From Fusobacteriaceae bacterium (GTDB lineage: Bacteria > Fusobacteriota > Fusobacteriia > Fusobacteriales > Fusobacteriaceae): DNA of 64,000 nt. Location: assembly GCA_031272775.1 (NCBI GenBank), contig JAISTB010000012.1:1-64000 (forward strand), read 5' to 3'. The notes under the pieces are model-generated. The model was not told the origin of the DNA, ran no database searches, and saw only the letters and a list, made by a program, of their open reading frames with translations. A program made the position numbers and the translations under genes. Of this stretch, positions 36,084-45,780 are shown one piece after another. The stretch's first letter is position 1. Every line of letters starts with the position of its first letter.

Positions 36084-38771
36084 TTATTTTTTGATTCTTC
36101 CACAACAATTTTTGTATTTTTTACCGCTGCCGCAGGGGCAGAGGGAGTTTCTGCTGGGTTCTTCGGCCTCGGGCGTATTGTCGATGGCCGCTTCACTGCC
36201 GCCGCTGTATTTGACCTGAGCGATCTCTTCTTCCTTGGGTTCGGGGATTTCTTCGTCGGGATTGCGGATGATGACCTTGAAGAGGAAGGACGTCGTCTGT
36301 TCTTTGATGGTCGTCAGCATCTGCTCGTAGAGCTCGCCGGAAAGGAGCTTGTATTCGACGATGGGATCCTTCTGTCCGTAGGCCCTGAGATAAATCCCTT
36401 CCCGCAGACCGTCCAGGGACTTCAGATGCTCGCGCCAGCGCCCGTCCACCACATCCAGCAGGATGTATTTTTCGAGTTTGCGCATAAGATCGGGCCCGAG
36501 ATTTCGCTCTTTTTCCTTGTAGATGGCGAGCAGGCCCTGATAGAGGATTTCGCTGTATTCCTCGACGCTGTGGGCCTTGTATTCCTCAAGGTCTTCAATG
36601 TCGTAGCCGTATTTTTCAAAGAGATATTCGGCGAGTCCTTTGATGTCCCAATCCTCTTTGAATTCTCCCTGGAAGCGCATTGCCGTCTGATCGTAAACCG
36701 TATCCCGCAGCATGGTTTTCACGGTATCCTCGAGATCATCGATGCCCAGGGCTTCGTTTCGGCTCGCGTAAATAGCCGAACGCTGTTTGTTCATGACGTC
36801 GTCAAACTCGAGCAGGCTCTTTCTTCTGCCAAAATTGAGTGATTCTATCTGCTTTTGCGCCGAGGCGATCCGCCGGTTGACCATGGAGTGCATGATTGGC
36901 TCGCCTTCGGGGTATTTCAACATTTCCATGGCTTTTTTCGCCCGGTCGGAGCCGAAGAGACGCATGAGGTCGTCCTCGAGGGAAAGATAGAATTCGGACA
37001 TGCCCGGATCGCCCTGCCGGCCGGAACGTCCCCGGAGCTGGTTATCGATCCGGCGGGATTCGTGCCGCTCGGTGCCGAGGATGAAAAGCCCGCCCGTTTC
37101 CAGAACCTGCTGACGTTCGGCTTCGCATTGGGCCGTATATTTCGCGAAGGCTTCGGGATAAGCGTCCGCTTCCCGGCTCCCCGTCTGTTTGATCGCGAGG
37201 AATTCCGGATTGCCGCCCAGCATGATGTCCGTACCGCGTCCGGCCATATTGGTCGCGATGGTTACGGACTTGTAGCGACCCGCCTGGGCCACGATCTCCG
37301 CTTCCTTGGCGTGGTATTTGGCGTTCAGCACACTGTGGGGGATATTTTCCGCCTTGAGCCGTTCGGAGAGTTCTTCGGAGCTCTTGATGGAAATGGTGCC
37401 GATCAGGATCGGCTGCCCCTTTTCATAGAGATCTTTGATTTTTTGGGTGATGGCGTCTATTTTTTCTTTTTTTGTCTTGTAAACGAGATCCAGCATGTCT
37501 TTGCGGATCATGGGTCGGTTCGTGGGGATCACGACGACCTCGAGGCCGTAGGTGTGCATGAATTCAGCCGCTTCCGTTTCGGCCGTACCGGTCATGCCGG
37601 CCAGTTTCTGATACATCCGGAAATAATTCTGCAGCGTGATCGAGGCGAGGGTCTGATTTTCCCCGGCCACCGTAACGTTTTCTTTCGCCTCAAGGGCCTG
37701 GTGGAGACCGTCGGAATAGCGTCTGCCGTTGAGGGCCCGGCCCGTGAATTCGTCGATAATGATGACTTCGCCGTCCCGGATCAGATAGTCCTTGTCCCGG
37801 GTAAACAGTTCTTTGGCCCTAAGAGCCTGGGTCAGGTAATGGGTCAGCTCAATGTGCTCGGCGGAATAAAGGTTGTCCAGTTTCAGCAGTTTTTCGACTT
37901 TTTTGACGCCCTTTTCCGTCAGCACAACATTTTTCGATTTTTCGTCAATTTCATAGTCGCCCCAGATGCTGTCCGTAATGGGGATCAGGCGTTTGGCCTT
38001 GATGTCTTTGATCTTTTCGGTTTCCGTACTCCGTTCCAGGAGATTGGCCACCTGTTTGAAAATTTTATAGATCTCGATGACGTCGTTGCTGGCGCCCGAG
38101 ATGATGAGCGGTGTCCTCGCCTCGTCGATCAGGATGGAGTCCACTTCGTCGACGATACAGTAATTCAGCTTTCGTTGGACTTTGTCCTCCATGGTGGACA
38201 CCATGTTGTCCCGCAGGTAGTCGAAGCCGAATTCGGAATTGGTCCCGTAGGTGATATCGGCCAGATAGGCCTGTTTACGTTCCTCTTTAGACATTTCGTT
38301 GAGGATGGCGGCGGCGGAAAGCCCCAAAAATTCATATATCCTGCCCATATTGTCGCGGTCGCGGGCGGCGAGGTAATCGTTTACCGTCACGACGTGGACG
38401 CCCTTTCCCAAAAGCGCGTTCAGATACACGGGGCAGGTAGCCACGAGGGTTTTTCCTTCGCCGGTCTTCATCTCGATGATCTTTCCCTCATGGAGCGCGA
38501 TGCTGCCGATAATCTGCACGTCGTAGTGCCGCTGCCCGAGGGTTCTTACGGCCGCTTCCCTGACGAGGGCAAAGGCTTCGACCAAAATATCCTCAAGGGT
38601 CTCGCCCCCCGCGAGCCGTTCTTTGAATTCCGTTGTTTTGGCGCGCATTTCTGCGTCGGAGAGCGCCTTCATTTGAGGTTCCAGGCGGTTGACGTCTTCG
38701 ACGATTTTGCCGTATCGTTTTATTTCTCTGTCATTTTTTGTCCCGAATATTGATTTGAATAATCCGATCAT
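36084..38771 (-). CDS. secA: Protein translocase ATPase SecA
   Basis: 895 residues. Motor of Sec secretion. [12 protein letters not shown] is Walker [20 protein letters not shown] Walker B region, [14 protein letters not shown] helicase motif VI, and the C-terminus ends in a SEC-C zinc motif [14 protein letters not shown]. Full length. Single gene. Confidence 0.97.
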   Translation of the reverse strand: MIGLFKSIFGTKNDREIKRYGKIVEDVNRLEPQMKALSDAEMRAKTTEFKERLAGGETLEDILVEAFALVREAAVRTLGQRHYDVQIIGSIALHEGKIIEMKTGEGKTLVATCPVYLNALLGKGVHVVTVNDYLAARDRDNMGRIYEFLGLSAAAILNEMSKEERKQAYLADITYGTNSEFGFDYLRDNMVSTMEDKVQRKLNYCIVDEVDSILIDEARTPLIISGASNDVIEIYKIFKQVANLLERSTETEKIKDIKAKRLIPITDSIWGDYEIDEKSKNVVLTEKGVKKVEKLLKLDNLYSAEHIELTHYLTQALRAKELFTRDKDYLIRDGEVIIIDEFTGRALNGRRYSDGLHQALEAKENVTVAGENQTLASITLQNYFRMYQKLAGMTGTAETEAAEFMHTYGLEVVVIPTNRPMIRKDMLDLVYKTKKEKIDAITQKIKDLYEKGQPILIGTISIKSSEELSERLKAENIPHSVLNAKYHAKEAEIVAQAGRYKSVTIATNMAGRGTDIMLGGNPEFLAIKQTGSREADAYPEAFAKYTAQCEAERQQVLETGGLFILGTERHESRRIDNQLRGRSGRQGDPGMSEFYLSLEDDLMRLFGSDRAKKAMEMLKYPEGEPIMHSMVNRRIASAQKQIESLNFGRRKSLLEFDDVMNKQRSAIYASRNEALGIDDLEDTVKTMLRDTVYDQTAMRFQGEFKEDWDIKGLAEYLFEKYGYDIEDLEEYKAHSVEEYSEILYQGLLAIYKEKERNLGPDLMRKLEKYILLDVVDGRWREHLKSLDGLREGIYLRAYGQKDPIVEYKLLSGELYEQMLTTIKEQTTSFLFKVIIRNPDEEIPEPKEEEIAQVKYSGGSEAAIDNTPEAEEPSRNSLCPCGSGKKYKNCCGRIKK

Positions 38772-38831
38772 GTTTTCCTCGCTTCCTCTTGGGTTGAAAT
38801 TTCCGATGCTTTCTGTCTTTCTCTATGTTAT

Positions 38832-38860
38832 ATGCTACCACAAATCAGGAGGATAGTCAA
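38832..38860 (-). promoter_or_regulatory. Possible secA promoter
   Basis: Minus strand: TTGACT (38855-38860), 17 bp, TAGCAT (38832-38837). The -35 lies over the ligA stop. Confidence 0.5.
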
Positions 38861-40911
38861 ATATTTATCCTGTCTTTGCAGAGGGCAAAAAATTCTTCTT
38901 CGCCGAGAATTTTGACCGTTCCCAGAGCCCGCGCTTTGGCGAGCTTGCTGCCGGCGTCCTCGCCGACGATGAGATAATCGAGCTTTTTGCTGACGCCGGA
39001 CAGGTTCTCTCCGCCCAGGCGCTCGACGATATCCTTGATGTTTTCCCGGGTAAATCGGGCCAGTTTTCCGGTAAATAAAAAGGTCTTTCCCCTGAAGGGG
39101 TTGTCCGTATCCGCCGCCATGTCAGAAGGCGCCTCTTCGGTTTCGGAGAAATTGACGCCCGCGTCTTTCAGCTTTTGGATAAGCGCTTGATTTTCCGGCT
39201 GCCGGAAGAAATCATAGACGGCCGTCGCGATTTTTTCGCCCACGTCGCCGATGGCAAGGAGCTCGTCAACGGTCATTTCCGCGAGGCGCTCGAGGGTTTT
39301 GCTTTTCTTCGCGAGGAGATTGCCGAGAAATTTCCCCACGTTGGGGATGCCCAGGGCATAGAGCGTTTTCGCGTAAGGTCGGGCCTTGCTGGCCTCGATG
39401 GACGCCAGCAGGTTGTCGACGCTCTTTTCGCCCATTTTGTCAAGGGCGATCAGTTCGTCCCGGTAGCGGTCCAGGCGGTAAATGTCGCTCACATCTTTGA
39501 TATACCCCAGTTTCAGGAATTTTTCGACGATTTTGGCGCCGAGGCCCGTGATGTTCATACCGTCCCGAGAGACGAAATATTCGATTGTTCCCTGGATAAT
39601 CGCGGGACACTGGGGATTGACGCATTTGAGGTCGATAAGCCCCGCTTCCCGTTCCAGTTTTCCGCCGCAGACAGGGCAGACCGCCGGTTCCGGAATCTCC
39701 TGTTCTTTGCCGGTCCTGAGCTCCTTGACGGCGCTGACGACTTGGGGGATGATTTCCGCCGCTTTTTCAATAAAGACCCTGTCGCCGATCCGGATGTCCT
39801 TCCGGCGGATTTCGTCCAGATTGTGCAGACTCGCTCTTTTGATGCGGCTTCCGGAAAGCTCCACGGCCGCCAGTTCCGCCACCGGCGTCAGTTTTCCCGT
39901 GCGCCCCACCTGCCAAGTGACGTCTTCCAACAGCGTCGTGACCTGCTTTGCGGGGAATTTGTAGGCGATGGCCCAGCGGGGCGATTTTGTCGTATAGCCC
40001 ACTTCTTCCCAGAGATCCATGTCATCAAGCTTGATGACCATGCCGTCCGTCTCGTAATCGAGCTCTTCCCGGGCGTTTTCCCACCAGGCGATCCGCGCTT
40101 CCATTTCGTCCATATCACTGATCAACTCAAAAATGCCGGTCGTCTGAAAGCCCAGCCGCTTCAGATAGCGAATACTGTCGCTGTGGGTGTGGAGGCCCAG
40201 CGCCGGCGCGTCAACGAGGAAATAGAAATAGGCGTCGAGTCCTCGTTCGGCGACGATTTGGGATTCAATCTGCCGGAGCGTTCCGCTGGCGGCGTTTCTC
40301 GGATTGGCAAAGATTTCCTCGCCCCGGGCGAGGCGGATTTCATTGATTTTCGCGAATTTTGATTTCGGCAGGACGATTTCCCCCCGGACTTCAAGGGTCA
40401 GCGGCTCTGGCAGCGTCCTCGGGATCGAGGCCACGGCGAAGATATTTTCCGTCACGTCCTCCCCCTCGATTCCGTCTCCTCGGGTGACTCCCCGGGCGAG
40501 ATTTCCGTTCTCGTACTGGAGGCTTATGCTCGCGCCGTCCAGTTTCAACTCCAGCACAAAAGGCAGGTCCTTATAGCGGTATTCCAGCGTTTTGTACACC
40601 CGTTCCGCAAAACTCTTCACTTCGCCGATGTTGTAGCTGTTGCTCAGGCTCAACATGGGCTTTTTGTGCCGGACCTTCTGAAATTTTGTGTCCTTGAGGC
40701 TCGAGCCCACGCGGGCCGTGGGCGATTCCGCCGCTTTGTACTGCGGATAGGCCGCTTCCAGTTCCTCCAATTCCCGGAGCATCCGGTCGAACTCGACGTC
40801 GGAGATCAGGGACTCGTTTTCCGCGTAATAGGCGTTGCTGTATCGTTGCAGATCAGCCCGCAAAGTTTCCATTTTTTCACGGATCAGCTCCGGATTTTCC
40901 GGCAGTTCCAT
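38857..40911 (-). CDS. ligA: NAD-dependent DNA ligase
   Basis: 684 residues from ATG 40911, which has CTGGAGGC upstream; a frame extension of 9 residues has none. Adenylation domain with K123-L-D-G as the active lysine, OB fold, zinc finger CPVCGG...CVNPQCPA, HhH region and C-terminal BRCT domain (about 610-684). Seals Okazaki fragments. Confidence 0.97.
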   Translation of the reverse strand: MELPENPELIREKMETLRADLQRYSNAYYAENESLISDVEFDRMLRELEELEAAYPQYKAAESPTARVGSSLKDTKFQKVRHKKPMLSLSNSYNIGEVKSFAERVYKTLEYRYKDLPFVLELKLDGASISLQYENGNLARGVTRGDGIEGEDVTENIFAVASIPRTLPEPLTLEVRGEIVLPKSKFAKINEIRLARGEEIFANPRNAASGTLRQIESQIVAERGLDAYFYFLVDAPALGLHTHSDSIRYLKRLGFQTTGIFELISDMDEMEARIAWWENAREELDYETDGMVIKLDDMDLWEEVGYTTKSPRWAIAYKFPAKQVTTLLEDVTWQVGRTGKLTPVAELAAVELSGSRIKRASLHNLDEIRRKDIRIGDRVFIEKAAEIIPQVVSAVKELRTGKEQEIPEPAVCPVCGGKLEREAGLIDLKCVNPQCPAIIQGTIEYFVSRDGMNITGLGAKIVEKFLKLGYIKDVSDIYRLDRYRDELIALDKMGEKSVDNLLASIEASKARPYAKTLYALGIPNVGKFLGNLLAKKSKTLERLAEMTVDELLAIGDVGEKIATAVYDFFRQPENQALIQKLKDAGVNFSETEEAPSDMAADTDNPFRGKTFLFTGKLARFTRENIKDIVERLGGENLSGVSKKLDYLIVGEDAGSKLAKARALGTVKILGEEEFFALCKDRINI

Positions 40912-40944
40912 GTTGCCTCCAGCGTGTTTTCCGTTCATGTCTTT

Positions 40945-42126
40945 TTATTCCTCATTCAAATAGTCGCAGGCGAATTGCGCGGTCACGGCAACCCCCATTT
41001 CAAGCGCGTTCTCGTCGGGGGAATAGCACTCATTGTGCAGGCTGATGTCGGAACCCGGGACATCGTCGCTTTTTGCGCCCAGGATGCCGTAGACGCCGGG
41101 GATTTTGTCCAGATACCAGGCGAAATCCTCGGAGCCCATGAGCTTTTCCATATCGGAAAGTCCCGTTTCCCCGTAGAGTTTGACGACGGCCGCCCGGGCG
41201 ATGTCCACGATGCGTCTGTCATTATTGAAAACGGCCGGAAGTCCTCCGATAAAGGTCGCCGTCCCCTTGCAGCCGTAGCCGTCCGCCACGGTTTCCACGA
41301 TTTTGACAATATTGGCCTTGACGTCCTCGCGGGTTTTCTTGTTGAAGCAGCGGATCGTGACCTCCATCGTCACTTTGTCCGCGATGATGTTGAAACGCCG
41401 TCCGCCGTCTACTTTCCCGATGGTGACGACAAGGGGGTTCAATGGATTGTTCAGGCGGCTCACCAGCGTCTGTACGGCCAGGATAACCGCCGAAGCCGCC
41501 ACAATGGCGTCTTTGCCCAAATGGGGCGCCGAGCCGTGGGCGCCGTAACCTTCTATGGTGATTGTGCACCCGTCGGCCGAAGCCATGCGCTCGCCGTATT
41601 CAAAATTGATCTTGCCCGTATTCATGGCAGGCATCGTATGAAGACCGTAACAGGCGTCGACCCCTTCGAGGAAGCCCTGATGGATGACCTGTCTCGCGCC
41701 GCCGATAAATTCCTCGGCCGGTTGAAACAGAATCTTTACGGTCCCGCGGAACTCATCCTTTACGGTATTCAGAATTTTCGCCGCCCCAAGGAGCATGGCG
41801 ATATGGGTGTCGTGTCCGCAGGCGTGCATGGCGCCCGGATTTTCCGAGGCAAAGGGCAGCCCCGTTTTTTCCGTTACGGGCAGGGCGTCGATATCGGCCC
41901 GCAGCATAAGCGTCCTTCCCGGGCCTTTGCCGCCGGTGATGGTTCCCATGCAGCCCGGCAGTCCGTCCCGGAAGGTTTCGACGGGGATTCCCGTTTCCCC
42001 CAGGTCCCTGACGAGGGATTTTGTCGTCTCCGTTTCGTGCATGGAGAGCTCCGGATGGCTGTGATACCATCTGCGGCGGGCGATCGTGTACGGTTTTATT
42101 TCTTGGGCGAGTTTTCGGATATCCAT
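40945..42126 (-). CDS. M20-family amidohydrolase (hippurate/N-acyl amino acid hydrolase-like)
   Basis: 393 residues. Metal-site motifs: MHACGHDTHIAMLLGAAKIL and FQPAEE; dimerisation domain in the middle (about 180-290); SEDFAWY near the end. Removes acyl groups from amino acids or peptides. Follows its paralogue after 2 bp (TAATCATG), so translation is coupled. No signal peptide. The exact substrate is not shown; related enzymes include IAA-amino-acid hydrolases, N-acetyldiaminopimelate deacetylases and hippuricases. Confidence 0.9.
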   Translation of the reverse strand: MDIRKLAQEIKPYTIARRRWYHSHPELSMHETETTKSLVRDLGETGIPVETFRDGLPGCMGTITGGKGPGRTLMLRADIDALPVTEKTGLPFASENPGAMHACGHDTHIAMLLGAAKILNTVKDEFRGTVKILFQPAEEFIGGARQVIHQGFLEGVDACYGLHTMPAMNTGKINFEYGERMASADGCTITIEGYGAHGSAPHLGKDAIVAASAVILAVQTLVSRLNNPLNPLVVTIGKVDGGRRFNIIADKVTMEVTIRCFNKKTREDVKANIVKIVETVADGYGCKGTATFIGGLPAVFNNDRRIVDIARAAVVKLYGETGLSDMEKLMGSEDFAWYLDKIPGVYGILGAKSDDVPGSDISLHNECYSPDENALEMGVAVTAQFACDYLNEE

Positions 42127-42128
42127 GA

Positions 42129-43310
42129 TTATTTCCCCCCTTTTTCGGCGAGATAATCACAGGCAAATTGGGCGTACAGCGCCGCGCCCATATGGAGAAT
42201 ATCCTCGTCTACGGTATATTTGTTGTCGTGGTTGCTGTAAATCGTCCCCTTTTCCGGATTGACGGAGCCGATGAAGCCGTAAATCCCCGGCGCTTCCTTC
42301 ATCAGCATGGAAAAATCTTCGGAACCCATGAGCTGCGGCATGTCTTTGAGGATTTCCGCTCCGAAAAGCTTTGTGGCGGCAGCCCTTGTGATCCGGACAA
42401 GATCCGGGTCTTCGTTGATCACGGGATCCAGGAGGCTGTCATAGTCAAGGGTCGCCGTACAGCCGAGGACGTCCGCCGAGTCTTCGACGATCTTCCTGAG
42501 TTTTTCCTCGATCTGTCCGCGCAGTTCCCGGGAAAATGTCCTGACGGTCCCTTCCATCTCCACGTGGTTTGAGATGATATTGGCCCGCTCGCCGCCTTTC
42601 ATGGTTCCTATGGTAATGACCAGGGAATTAAGCGGGTTGTTGAAACGGCTGACCATGGTCTGGATATTCATGACCGCCGAAGCCGCCGCGACCACGGCGT
42701 CATGTCCCAGTTGGGGCGTAGATCCGTGGGCGGCCTTGCCGTGAATCGTGATTTTGAAATTGTCGCAGGACGCCATCCGGTTTCCCGCCTCAAAGTTGAT
42801 ATAGGGCGCTTCCAGCGTTCCCCAGACATGCATGCCGAAAACGGCGTCGACGCCTTTGAGGACGCCGCGCTCTACATAGCTTTTCGCGCCAAAGCAACTT
42901 TCTTCCGCGGATTGAAACAATAGCTTCACGTCGCCCCGCAGTTCGTCCTTCATGGCGACCAGGATTTTTGCCGCTCCAAGAAGCATGGCGGTATGGGCGT
43001 CATGCCCGCAGGCGTGCATTTTTCCGGGAATTTTTGAGCAAAAGGGAAGGCCGGTCTCTTCGGACACCGGCAGGGCGTCGATATCGGCCCTGAGCATGAC
43101 GGTTTTTCCCGCTTTACCGCCCTTGATGGTTGCGACGCAACCATAGACGCCATCGACGGTTGCGGCCGGAATGCCCAGCTCCGCCAGCGCCTCGAGGATA
43201 TGCCCCGTCGTCCATTCTTCTTCAAAGGACAGTTCCGGGTGCTCGTGAAACTCCCTTCTTTTTCCGATGATGTAGGGGTTCGCATCTTCGGACAATTTTC
43301 TGATATCCAT
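42129..43310 (-). CDS. M20-family amidohydrolase, tandem paralogue
   Basis: 393 residues, the same length as the downstream copy and alignable throughout (both begin MDIRKL), but well diverged. Motifs: MHACGHDAHTAMLLGAAKIL, FQSAEES (serine where the partner has proline) and SEDFSML. The gene pair is probably an old duplication with separate specificities. AGGAGGAACC precedes the ATG. Confidence 0.9.
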   Translation of the reverse strand: MDIRKLSEDANPYIIGKRREFHEHPELSFEEEWTTGHILEALAELGIPAATVDGVYGCVATIKGGKAGKTVMLRADIDALPVSEETGLPFCSKIPGKMHACGHDAHTAMLLGAAKILVAMKDELRGDVKLLFQSAEESCFGAKSYVERGVLKGVDAVFGMHVWGTLEAPYINFEAGNRMASCDNFKITIHGKAAHGSTPQLGHDAVVAAASAVMNIQTMVSRFNNPLNSLVITIGTMKGGERANIISNHVEMEGTVRTFSRELRGQIEEKLRKIVEDSADVLGCTATLDYDSLLDPVINEDPDLVRITRAAATKLFGAEILKDMPQLMGSEDFSMLMKEAPGIYGFIGSVNPEKGTIYSNHDNKYTVDEDILHMGAALYAQFACDYLAEKGGK

Positions 43311-43391
43311 GGTTCCTCCTGAAAATTCTACAAATTCGATTATCTTATTTTATCACGTCGCAAAGAAAATTTCAAATTTTCAAAAAATTAT

Positions 43392-43420
43392 TTGAATTTT
43401 TTCCGAAATAATGCTATAAT
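43392..43420 (+). promoter_or_regulatory. Promoter of rpmB
   Basis: TTGAAT (43392-43397), 17 bp, TATAAT (43415-43420). Confidence 0.8.
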
Positions 43421-43457
43421 TATAAGCCGGAGATAAATTTTCAAAAGAGGTGTTACG

Positions 43458-43715
43458 ATGCAAAGATGTGAAATAACCGGGACCGGTCTTACCAGCGGAA
43501 ACCTGATCTCGCATTCGCACAGACTGACGAAGAGAGTCTGGAAGCCGAATCTTCAAGTTGCGACCATAAACATAAATGGAAATCTGCTTAAAATCAAGGT
43601 TTGCGCGCGAACACTGAAGAAATTGAAGAGTTCCAACGAGGCGGAAGTAATGCAGTATCTGAAGGAAAACAGCGAAACGCTGAGCCCGAGGATTACGAAA
43701 CTTTTGGCGAAATAA
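43458..43715 (+). CDS. rpmB: 50S ribosomal protein L28
   Basis: 85 residues. Family features [27 protein letters not shown] and [21 protein letters not shown] precedes the ATG. It stands alone, whereas rpmB is often beside rpmG. Confidence 0.95.
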   Translation: MQRCEITGTGLTSGNLISHSHRLTKRVWKPNLQVATININGNLLKIKVCARTLKKLKSSNEAEVMQYLKENSETLSPRITKLLAK

Positions 43716-43730
43716 TAACGGAAGACCAAT

Positions 43731-43764
43731 AAAAAAGACAACGTTACGGATGTCTTTTTTATTT
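43731..43764. terminator. Bidirectional rho-independent terminator
   Basis: AAAAAAGACA (43731-43740) pairs with TGTCTTTTTT (43751-43760). It serves rpmB and the convergent tRNA array. Confidence 0.88.
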
Positions 43765-43786
43765 TATATTGATTTTATCCGATTCA

Positions 43787-43871
43787 TGGTGCCTGAGAAG
43801 AGACTCGAACTCTTAAGCCTTGCGGCACCAGATCCTAAGTCTGGCGTGTATGCCAATTTCACCACTCAGGC
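43787..43871 (-). tRNA. tRNA-Leu (anticodon TAG)
   Basis: 85 nt with encoded CCA; acceptor GCCTGAG/CTCAGGC, anticodon stem CCAGA/TCTGG with loop CTTAGGA, long variable arm as expected for Leu. Last tRNA of the array. Confidence 0.95.
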
Positions 43872-43879
43872 AAATAAAA

Positions 43880-43955
43880 TGGTGCGTCATACAGGGATTG
43901 AACCTGTGACAACACGATTAAAAGTCGCGTGCTCTACCAGCTGAGCTAATGACGC
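43880..43955 (-). tRNA. tRNA-Lys (anticodon TTT)
   Basis: 76 nt with CCA; acceptor GCGTCAT/ATGACGC, anticodon loop CTTTTAA. Confidence 0.95.
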
Positions 43956-43958
43956 ACT

Positions 43959-44035
43959 TGGGGTGACTGACGGGGCTCGAACCCGCGCCAACCAGATCCA
44001 CAATCTGGCGCTCTACCAACTGAACTACAGTCACC
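43959..44035 (-). tRNA. tRNA-His (anticodon GTG)
   Basis: 77 nt; the extra 5' G (position -1) paired with C73 that marks tRNA-His is encoded; anticodon loop TTGTGGA; CCA encoded. Confidence 0.95.
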
Positions 44036-44053
44036 GTCTGAAAGTTATGAATT

Positions 44054-44129
44054 TGGAGCGGGAAACGAGGTTCGAACTCGCGACATTCAGCTTGGAAGGC
44101 TGACACTCTACCAACTGAGTTATTCCCGC
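44054..44129 (-). tRNA. tRNA-Gly (anticodon TCC)
   Basis: 76 nt with CCA; acceptor GCGGGAA/TTCCCGC, anticodon loop CTTCCAA. Confidence 0.95.
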
Positions 44130-44134
44130 AAAAA

Positions 44135-44211
44135 TGGTCGGAATAGCAAGGTTCGAACTTGCGACCCCCTGCTCCCAAGGCAGGTGCGCTACCTGGCTGC
44201 GCTATATTCCG
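44135..44211 (-). tRNA. tRNA-Pro (anticodon TGG)
   Basis: 77 nt with CCA; acceptor CGGAATA/TATTCCG, anticodon loop CTTGGGA. First tRNA of the array, directly after the promoter. Confidence 0.95.
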
Positions 44212-44234
44212 AATGCCTTGCATGGCCGATACAT

Positions 44235-44263
44235 ATTATAACATTCCCGGGAATTTCTGTCAA
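44235..44263 (-). promoter_or_regulatory. Consensus sigma-70 promoter of the tRNA array
   Basis: Minus strand: TTGACA (44258-44263), 17 bp, TATAAT (44235-44240), perfect in both boxes. The spacer contains the 12-bp palindrome ATTCCCGGGAAT at 44243-44254. Confidence 0.92.
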
Positions 44264-44313
44264 ATGTTTTTTTGGGGGAAACCTGTCGGGGGAATCTGCC
44301 GGTCCCGACCGGA

Positions 44314-45051
44314 TCAACCCGTGCTCGCGTCCGTCCCGACGACGTCGACGGTCATTTTGATGTAGATGTCGGTTGTTTCGTTTTTGACGGACTTTCTGCG
44401 GAACAATTTTCCCAGCAGCGGCACATCGCCCAGTACCGGCACTTTGCTTTGAAGGTTGTGCATAATCGCGCGCTTGAGACCGCCGATAAAAATCGTCTCG
44501 CCGTTTTTGACGCGAATCGTGGTGACGACGGAGCGCCCGACTTTGGAGCCGCCCTCGGCGTTGTAGGTGCCCGTATCCTCGGAGGAGTTTTCCTTCCGGA
44601 GCTTGAAATTGCTGACTTCGATCTTGACTTTGAGCAGGATTGTGTCGTCGTCCTGGATAAAGGGTTGGACGTTGAGGATAATCCCCGCTTCCCGAAACAG
44701 CGGGGTGTAGGTTGTTTTTCCGGTTTCGTCGTTTTCATCCTTGGATTCCCCTACGATGACTTCTTCGGCGATTTTGAACTCTCCTGTCTCGCCGTCCGCG
44801 ATGAGAATCGAGGGAATGGCGCTAATGACAAGATCCTGATTGGCTTCCAACATGTGGAGGCCCACGCTCAGCATGTCTTTCCCGCCGCGAAACTGGCGGA
44901 CGAGCCCGAACCCGGCGGAGTAATTGGAGCCGAGGCCGTCGACGACGGCGCTTTTCAGCAGAGACGCGTTTGTTCCCCGGGCTTCGGTAATGCCTCCATT
45001 GCTGCTGTATACCCAGTCAAAACCGAGCTCTGTAAAGAGATTGTCGGACAA
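44314..45051 (-). pseudogene. Truncated secretin (GspD/PilQ-type), C-terminal domain only
   Basis: The frame encodes the C-terminal secretin domain of an outer-membrane channel (type II secretion or type IV pili): SAIPSILIADGE, FREAGIILNVQPFIQDDDTILLKVKIEVS, TTIRVKNGETIFIGGLKR and VPVLGDVPLLGKLFR. The N-terminal N0-N3 domains, signal peptide and a proper start are missing. Reading upstream, two in-frame TGA codons occur within five codons of the first residue shown, with only a TTG as start. The break coincides with the beginning of a 246-bp repeat array and is near the integrase, so the gene may have been cut by insertion of the element. Not likely functional as it stands. Confidence 0.8.
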
Positions 45052-45662
45052 AGTTCATCAGTTGGGATATATTGGCATCTTTCGGGGAAAAAATTATTCT
45101 TCTATCCAAATGAACATCCAAAGACAGCACTTTCTAATTTTCAACGTCCAAAGAAACCGACAAAAACCAAAATTTTTTCTTGATATATCTGCGGAAGATA
45201 AAGACGACAGGAAACTATTCTGTTCCCAGAAAAATTTGTTAACTGGGTCTCGCTTCATCTAATAAATAACGCAAATCAGGAACAGATTGTCGTGAAAAAT
45301 TCGTCAACTGCAGTAAATTGACTTTTTAGGATGCAAAAGACTTTCTTCCATCCAAAGGAACATCCAAAGACAGCTCTTTCCAATTTTCAACGTCCAAAGA
45401 AACCGACAAAAACCAAAATTTCGTCTTGGTATACCTGCGGAAGAAAAAAACGATAGACAATTTTTTCATTCTCAAAAAAATTTGTTTACTGGGTCTCGCT
45501 TCATCTAATAAATTATGTAAATCGTAAAGAGATTATCCTGCAAAACTCATCAACTGCATTAAATTGGCATTTCAGGACGCAAAAGACTTTCTTCCATCCA
45601 AGAGGACATCCAAATTATAGATTTCCAATCTCCAGCATTCAAAGAAACCATCAAAATCTTTT
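45030..45662. repeat. 246-bp imperfect tandem repeat, about 2.5 copies
   Basis: Corresponding positions recur at exactly 246 bp: AAGACAGC at 45121 and 45367, TGGGTCTCGC at 45244 and 45490, GCAAAAGACTTTC at 45333 and 45579. The phase extends into the secretin fragment: GTAAAGAGATT at 45032 recurs at 45524 (2 x 246). Copies differ at many positions, so the duplication is not recent. No intact frame runs through it; AT-rich with many CATCCAAA and CAAAGAAACC words. With the stretch 45663-45780 (AT-rich, nothing seen) it fills the space between the secretin remnant and the integrase gene. Confidence 0.8.
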
Positions 45663-45780
45663 TTCTCTGATCGCACACCTACATCAAAACAATTTTATCA
45701 AAACAAAATATTTGTCAATATAATGACTTGGTTTATTGAATTTTTTATAATTGGTCTGCTTTTTGATCAGCCATATTAAC

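Noticed and set aside
36855-38753. 632-codon frame opposite secA
   Set aside because: Antisense shadow of a certain gene; composition and lack of motifs speak against coding.
44135-44211. tRNA-Pro as the attachment site of the element
   Set aside because: The tRNA is complete and no duplicated tRNA 3' end was found near the integrase; the secretin break is a better left-boundary candidate.
45030-45662. Diversity-generating retroelement template/variable repeats
   Set aside because: No reverse transcriptase gene is near, and differences between the 246-bp copies are not limited to A positions.
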